A DNA stretch of 64,000 nucleotides from NCBI GenBank assembly GCA_030407315.1, contig JALQPE010000469.1:160061-224060 (forward strand). Direction: 5' to 3'. Source of the stretch: Asparagopsis taxiformis (Eukaryota > Rhodophyta > Florideophyceae > Bonnemaisoniales > Bonnemaisoniaceae). Positions 59,173-64,000 of this stretch are shown piece by piece. Each line of letters begins with the position of its first letter. Position 1 is the stretch's first letter. A program made the translations under genes and the position numbers. The notes under the pieces are model-generated. The model saw only the letters and a program-made list of their open reading frames with translations. It made no database searches and was not told the DNA's origin.

Positions 59173-59375
59173 ATCAGTATTATCTGGATTTCAAATTTAT
59201 TTGAAGGTAATTTTATAAATATGACTGAACAAATAAAAAGTTATTTTGAATTTTGAGTATTGTCTCAAACATTTTATGTATCATAATATACAATATAGTA
59301 ATAAGAATTTATTTTGATAAGCATTATATGATTATAATATAGTGTAGTTATTTATAAATGGAAGGAAATAATATA

Positions 59376-59480
59376 ATGGATATGAGACTTCTAATAGTAT
59401 TAACACCAGTTTTAGCAGCAGGTTCTTGGGCTTTGTATAATATTGGTAGAGCAGCATTACAGCAGCTTCGCAGTATGTGA
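59376..59480 (+). CDS. psbY: Photosystem II protein Y (Ycf32)
   Basis: 34-residue single-helix PSII peptide near cytochrome b559: [20 protein letters not shown] then [14 protein letters not shown]. The helix and the [10 protein letters not shown] end are typical of PsbY. AAGGAAA precedes the ATG. Confidence 0.93.
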   Translation: MDMRLLIVLTPVLAAGSWALYNIGRAALQQLRSM

Positions 59481-59639
59481 TGATGACTTCGTATTTGTAA
59501 TATTTATTTTGGGAATAAAATTATACAAATTTTTTCCCTGTAATATAATACAAATATATATTTACATCTATGAATAGGAAGAAAAACATTCTATAATAAA
59601 TATATTCTATATATTTTATTTAATATTGCATTGATTTTT

Positions 59640-59807
59640 ATGGCTGTTCCTAAAAAACGAACTTCAAAATCGAAGTCAAAGTCGCGAAAAGCAAATTGGA
59701 AAAGACAAGCTTATTTAAGTAGTCAAAAAGCATTGTCATTAGCAAAGTCTATTTTAACAGATAAAGCTAGTAGTTTTATTTATTTAAGTAATGAGGAATT
59801 AGTGTAA
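59640..59807 (+). CDS. rpl32: 50S ribosomal protein L32
   Basis: 55-residue basic protein beginning [20 protein letters not shown], the standard L32 start, then [19 protein letters not shown]. Zinc-ligand Cys found in some bacterial L32 are absent. Confidence 0.95.
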   Translation: MAVPKKRTSKSKSKSRKANWKRQAYLSSQKALSLAKSILTDKASSFIYLSNEELV

Positions 59808-59914
59808 ACTGAATAGTTAAAGATGCTTATTGTATAGTTATGTTATTACTTTAATTTAAGCAATAAGTACAGTTTAAATAATAATTTTATGAGATTATAA
59901 TTAGTAGTTTCAAC

Positions 59915-60595
59915 ATGGAAATTATTCGCTTAACTAAGAATTACCCATGTTATAGTAATTTATTTGTTAGTTTTGTAATAAAATTACCTAATATTAAAGA
60001 TATTTGGATATTTAACTGTCATGAAGCATGTCAACATAGTCTTATTATACAACATATTAAGATTAGCCAGATTACAAAAATTATTATTACAGATTTACAT
60101 ATAGAAAATATTTCTGGTTTATTGGGTTTATTATCTAGTTTAAGTTTAATTAAAAGGGTAAAAGAATTGCATATTTATGGTCCAATTGGTTTAGTTCACT
60201 ATATTGAATTTGGTAAAAAATATGCACAAACTAATTTTTGTTATGATTTATACATTCATGTTCTATCAACTAGTCGTGTTTTAGTTAATGATATGTATAA
60301 TTTTTATGTCTTCCTCGATAATTTATATTTTAGAGGACTTTTAATTTTTAAAGCGGAAAATGGTAAATTCAGGTTGAGAAAAGCTTCAGATTTTAATTTA
60401 GTTTCAGGTCCTATGTATGGTGCTTTAAAGAGAGGAAATAATTTTCTATTGCCAGATGGTTTTGTAATGGACGGTTATAATTTTTCAGAATATCATATAC
60501 CTGGGTTTAAAGTAGCTATTTTGATGAGTAAATATCATACAAGGTGTTCTATGGAATTGACTTATTATGCTAAGTTTTTATATTCTGTCGTATAA
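59915..60595 (+). CDS. ycf56: Degenerate RNase Z / metallo-beta-lactamase-like protein (Ycf56-like)
   Basis: 226-residue protein whose first half lines up with RNase Z: IKDIWIFNCHEACQHSLIIQHIKISQITKIIITDLHIENISGLLGLLSSLSLIKRVKELHIYGPIGL. In RNase Z the metal motif after the third strand is THLHGDH; here it reads TDLHIENIS, so the Asp and the second and third His ligands are lost. The YGP-GL element that follows is kept. It probably does not cleave tRNA 3' ends as an ordinary RNase Z. The function may be non-catalytic. The gene precedes rpl21-rpl27-rne on the same strand. Confidence 0.78.
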   Translation: MEIIRLTKNYPCYSNLFVSFVIKLPNIKDIWIFNCHEACQHSLIIQHIKISQITKIIITDLHIENISGLLGLLSSLSLIKRVKELHIYGPIGLVHYIEFGKKYAQTNFCYDLYIHVLSTSRVLVNDMYNFYVFLDNLYFRGLLIFKAENGKFRLRKASDFNLVSGPMYGALKRGNNFLLPDGFVMDGYNFSEYHIPGFKVAILMSKYHTRCSMELTYYAKFLYSVV

Positions 60596-60667
60596 AGATT
60601 ATTGGTTTATATGTAAATTATTAGATACTTTGATTAAAGTAAATTGATGTGGGAGACAAAAAATCTT

Positions 60668-60982
60668 ATGGTATATGCAATTGTAGAAGCAAGTGGTAAA
60701 CAAATGTTTTTACGTCCGGGTAATTTTTATGATTTTAATTATATACCTGGTGAACCAGGAGATATTGTAAATTTGAAATGTGTTTTATTAGTTAATAATA
60801 TGGGTTCTATCCACTTAGGAACACCTTGTGTAAAAACAAGTAAAGTACAGGCTATAATTTTGAAGCATTTACGTGGAAGTAAGGTAACTGTATTTAAAAT
60901 GAAGTCCAAGAAAAATACAAGGGTAAAGCAAGGTCATAGACAGGATCTAACTAGATTATTAATTAAACAAATTATATTTTAA
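60668..60982 (+). CDS. rpl21: 50S ribosomal protein L21
   Basis: 104-residue protein. I chose the ATG at 60668 (MVYAIVEASGKQMFLRPGNFYDF), where L21 begins; an ATG 7 codons upstream (60647) is in frame without similarity. The core ILKHLRGSKVTVFKMKSKKNTRVKQGHRQ is characteristic. It forms the classic rpl21-rpl27 pair. Confidence 0.94.
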   Translation: MVYAIVEASGKQMFLRPGNFYDFNYIPGEPGDIVNLKCVLLVNNMGSIHLGTPCVKTSKVQAIILKHLRGSKVTVFKMKSKKNTRVKQGHRQDLTRLLIKQIIF

Positions 60983-61024
60983 TCATACAGTAAATACAGT
61001 CAAAGGATGTAATAAAGTTATATA

Positions 61025-61279
61025 ATGGCACATAAAAAAGGTAGTGGTAGTACAAAAAATGGACGTGACTCTAATTCTAAACGGTTAGGTGTAAAGAAAT
61101 ATGGAGGTGAAATTGTTAAAGCAGGTAATATTTTAGTTCGCCAACGAGGTAGCAAATTTAAAGCAGGTAATAATGTTAAGATCGGAAAAGATGACACTTT
61201 ATTTTCTTTGATTTATGGTACTGTAAAATTTGAAATAGTGAGTAAAAAAAGAAAAAAAGTGAGTGTGTATCCTATTTAA
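61025..61279 (+). CDS. rpl27: 50S ribosomal protein L27
   Basis: 84-residue protein near the peptidyl-transferase centre: [20 protein letters not shown] and [36 protein letters not shown]. The N-terminal tail that approaches the P site is intact. It lies 42 bases after rpl21 and 57 bases before rne. Confidence 0.97.
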   Translation: MAHKKGSGSTKNGRDSNSKRLGVKKYGGEIVKAGNILVRQRGSKFKAGNNVKIGKDDTLFSLIYGTVKFEIVSKKRKKVSVYPI

Positions 61280-61336
61280 AAAAAGGATTAACAGATCATA
61301 TATTTTTCTAATTAGTAGTTAAGCTATATTTATAGA

Positions 61337-62653
61337 ATGGTTAAAAAAATAGTAATTTCTCGTTTTAATAATATAGCAGCAATTTTACAAAATCATAAGA
61401 TTCAAGAAATTATTGCTATAAATAATAAATATCAGGTTAATGATATTTATTTAGGCACTGTACAAAAAATCTTTTCTAGTATTAATGCAGCTTTTGTAAA
61501 ATTAGGTGAATATGGTAAAAGTGGTTTTATTCATATTAGTGATATAAAACCGTTGAAAAAAGGTCGAATGGTTAATCATATTACAGATATATTATCAATT
61601 AATCAACTAGTATTAGTTCAAATTATTAAAGAGCCAACTCTTAATAAAGGACCTAGATTAACTGCTAATATTAATCTAATCGGTAGGTATTTAATACTTA
61701 TGCCTTTTAGTAATACAGTATGTATTTCACATAAAATTTATGATCATTCAGAGCGAGTATATTTAAATGCTTTAGCAATGTTACTAAAGCCAGCTATAAT
61801 GGGCTTGTTTGTTCGTTCTTCTGCACAAGGTATTACAGAAGAAGCTATTCTTGAAGATCTTAAATTACTTAGAGACCAATGGAGTTTTATACAAAAGTCT
61901 GCGGTTACTATAAAGTTTCCATCATTAATATATAAAGATGAAGATTTAGTTCAAAGGATAGTGAGAGATTATTATGATGATAGTGTAAAGAAAATTATTA
62001 TTGATTCGCAAGATGGTCTTTTGCAAGTACGCTATCATTTAAATAAATGGCAATGTATTTCTTCTTATACTAATATGAAGTTACAGTTATATAATAAATC
62101 TGAGTGTCTTCTAGATCAATTTCAAGTAAAGAATACTGTCTCAGAGGCTCTAAAGCCCAAAATACAGCTCTCATCAGGTGGTTATATTTTTATTGAAAAT
62201 AATGAAGCTTTAACTGTAATAGATGTTAATTCAGGTTCATTTAATAAATCTGAAAATTCTAAGGAAGCTATATTGCGTACAAATTGTTATGCTGCTATTG
62301 AAATAGCCTATCAATTGAAGATACGTAATATTAATGGTGTGATTATTATTGATTTTATTGATATGCAGTCACAAAGGGATCAGTTACAATTATTAGAACA
62401 TTTTAGTAATTTATTAAAGTTAGATCATGCAAAACCACAAATAGTGCAGTTATCTGAATTAGGTTTAGTAGAATTGACACGTAGACGTAGAGGTCAAAGT
62501 TTACTTGAATTATGTCGTGGAAAAAATCATTGTTATCTTAATAATATTTTTAATTCTATAAATTTATCTCACTCTTTGCAAGGTAGAAAAGATATAGTAA
62601 TTCATCAAAAAATTAATTTGCTTTTTTTAATAAGAAATTTTTCAATTCTTTAA
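61337..62653 (+). CDS. rne: Ribonuclease E/G
   Basis: 438-residue endoribonuclease of the RNase E/G family. It has an S1 domain (about 33-110: VNDIYLGTVQKIFSSINAAFVKLGEYGKSGFIHISDI) and the catalytic DNase-I-like domain with LTVIDVNSGSF and IIIIDFIDMQSQRDQLQLLEHF, whose Asp residues bind Mg. The C terminus shows ELTRRRRGQSLLELC, though the CPxC-type zinc link is not clear. In the given sequence it stops soon after a T7 run at 62622-62628. A further open frame (62617-62784) continues the same strand in the -1 frame and looks like the missing tail. Plastid rne trims rRNA and mRNA. Confidence 0.93.
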   Translation: MVKKIVISRFNNIAAILQNHKIQEIIAINNKYQVNDIYLGTVQKIFSSINAAFVKLGEYGKSGFIHISDIKPLKKGRMVNHITDILSINQLVLVQIIKEPTLNKGPRLTANINLIGRYLILMPFSNTVCISHKIYDHSERVYLNALAMLLKPAIMGLFVRSSAQGITEEAILEDLKLLRDQWSFIQKSAVTIKFPSLIYKDEDLVQRIVRDYYDDSVKKIIIDSQDGLLQVRYHLNKWQCISSYTNMKLQLYNKSECLLDQFQVKNTVSEALKPKIQLSSGGYIFIENNEALTVIDVNSGSFNKSENSKEAILRTNCYAAIEIAYQLKIRNINGVIIIDFIDMQSQRDQLQLLEHFSNLLKLDHAKPQIVQLSELGLVELTRRRRGQSLLELCRGKNHCYLNNIFNSINLSHSLQGRKDIVIHQKINLLFLIRNFSIL

Positions 62654-62784
62654 CTGTGGTGACAAAGAAGGATAATTCTAAACGTTTTATTCATGTTTGT
62701 ACTGACAATCGTATTAATATAGTGAAGCCCCGTGCTAATTATATTGTTCCTTTTTTATTATATTCTCGCATTATTGGTACTTGA
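62617..62784 (+). pseudogene. rne: Out-of-frame segment, probable C-terminal tail of rne
   Basis: Open 55-codon stretch in the -1 frame relative to rne, ending at TGA 62782-62784. It reads through FNSLTVVTKKDNSKR to IVKPRANYIVPFLLYSRIIGT. It has no ATG; GTG codons occur at 62656 and 62659. The overlap of the two frames contains T-TTT-TTA (62623-62629), and a -1 shift there, or one added T, would join it to rne and give about 485 residues. That it is the native tail is an inference from position, length and composition. Confidence 0.5.
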
Positions 62785-62819
62785 ACAAATGTATAATAAT
62801 TTTTGTTGGTATAAGTAAT

Positions 62820-62858
62820 TAAAGCTGTCTGTACTATATAGTAATACAGACAGCTTTA
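62820..62858. terminator. Hairpin terminator at the psbA 3' end
   Basis: TAAAGCTGTCTGTA (62820-62833) is the exact reverse complement of TACAGACAGCTTTA (62845-62858) with an 11-base loop. It lies between rne (+) and psbA (-), which are convergent, and has A/T tracts outside. Confidence 0.75.
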
Positions 62859-62893
62859 AATAATATAATGATTTATAATTTAAATTATCTTAA

Positions 62894-63971
<1,078 letters not shown>

Positions 63972-64000
63972 AATAATTTTTAATAAAGTTTTAGGATGAA

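Overview
This window is part of the plastid genome of a red alga, most likely a florideophyte. Three lines support this. (1) Plastid photosystem, cytochrome and ribosomal genes sit beside a phycobilisome gene (apcD) and the red-lineage set of bacterial genes: dnaB, argB, ilvB, carA, accD, fabH, pheT, hisS, groEL, clpC, ftsH, rne, rnpB, ffs, thiS, moeB and the regulators ycf27, ycf28, ycf29 and rbcR. (2) The sequence is very AT-rich and tightly packed. (3) The ribosomal operons keep a cyanobacterial order. No spliceosomal or group II introns, insertion sequences or CRISPR arrays were seen.

Layout: 0-5.7 kb holds the tail of the S10/spc/alpha operon (rpl36-rps13-rps11-rpoA-rpl13-rps9-rpl31) followed by the str group (rps12-rps7-tufA-rps10), which has its own consensus promoter. 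5.8-13 kb holds petF, ycf38, psbB-psbT-psbN-psbH, psaE, ftsH, three tRNAs and argB. 13-24.6 kb holds ycf33, ilvB, tRNAs, rpl19, clpC, dnaB (with an intein), rpl9, moeB and rpl11-rpl1-rpl12. 24.6-37 kb holds petB-petD, ycf28/ycf29, thiS, rps1, rnpB, pheT, psb28, hisS, groEL, an open frame broken at a poly-A run, ycf65/rps16, ycf19 and upp. 37-46 kb holds ycf17, psbD-psbC, ycf27 and a single rRNA operon (16S-trnI-trnA-23S-5S). 46-64 kb holds ycf46, rpl34, ycf37, ycf52, psaF-psaJ, apcD, ffs, fabH, psbX, accD, psbV, petJ, carA, ycf53-55, rbcR, psbY, rpl32, a ycf56-like gene, rpl21-rpl27-rne and psbA.

How the genes work together: most encode the plastid's gene-expression machinery (ribosome, RNA polymerase alpha, tRNAs, RNase P RNA, SRP RNA, RNase E, two tRNA synthetases), photosynthesis (PSI, PSII, cytochrome b6f, cytochromes c6 and c550, ferredoxin, allophycocyanin), protein quality control (GroEL, ClpC, FtsH), and biosynthesis of fatty acids, arginine/pyrimidine precursors, branched-chain amino acids and thiamine. 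Genes are often convergent or nearly touching, with hairpins between convergent pairs.

Points needing attention: a 143-residue endonuclease-free intein in DnaB; two reading frames (rne and an unnamed ORF after groEL) that each appear one base short at a homopolymer which is also a canonical -1 slippery heptamer; a psbA at the right edge carrying about six indels (probably sequence error); two gene products (Ycf56-like and Upp) that look like enzymes without their catalytic motifs; and a change in strand base composition near 13 kb that could mark a replication origin.
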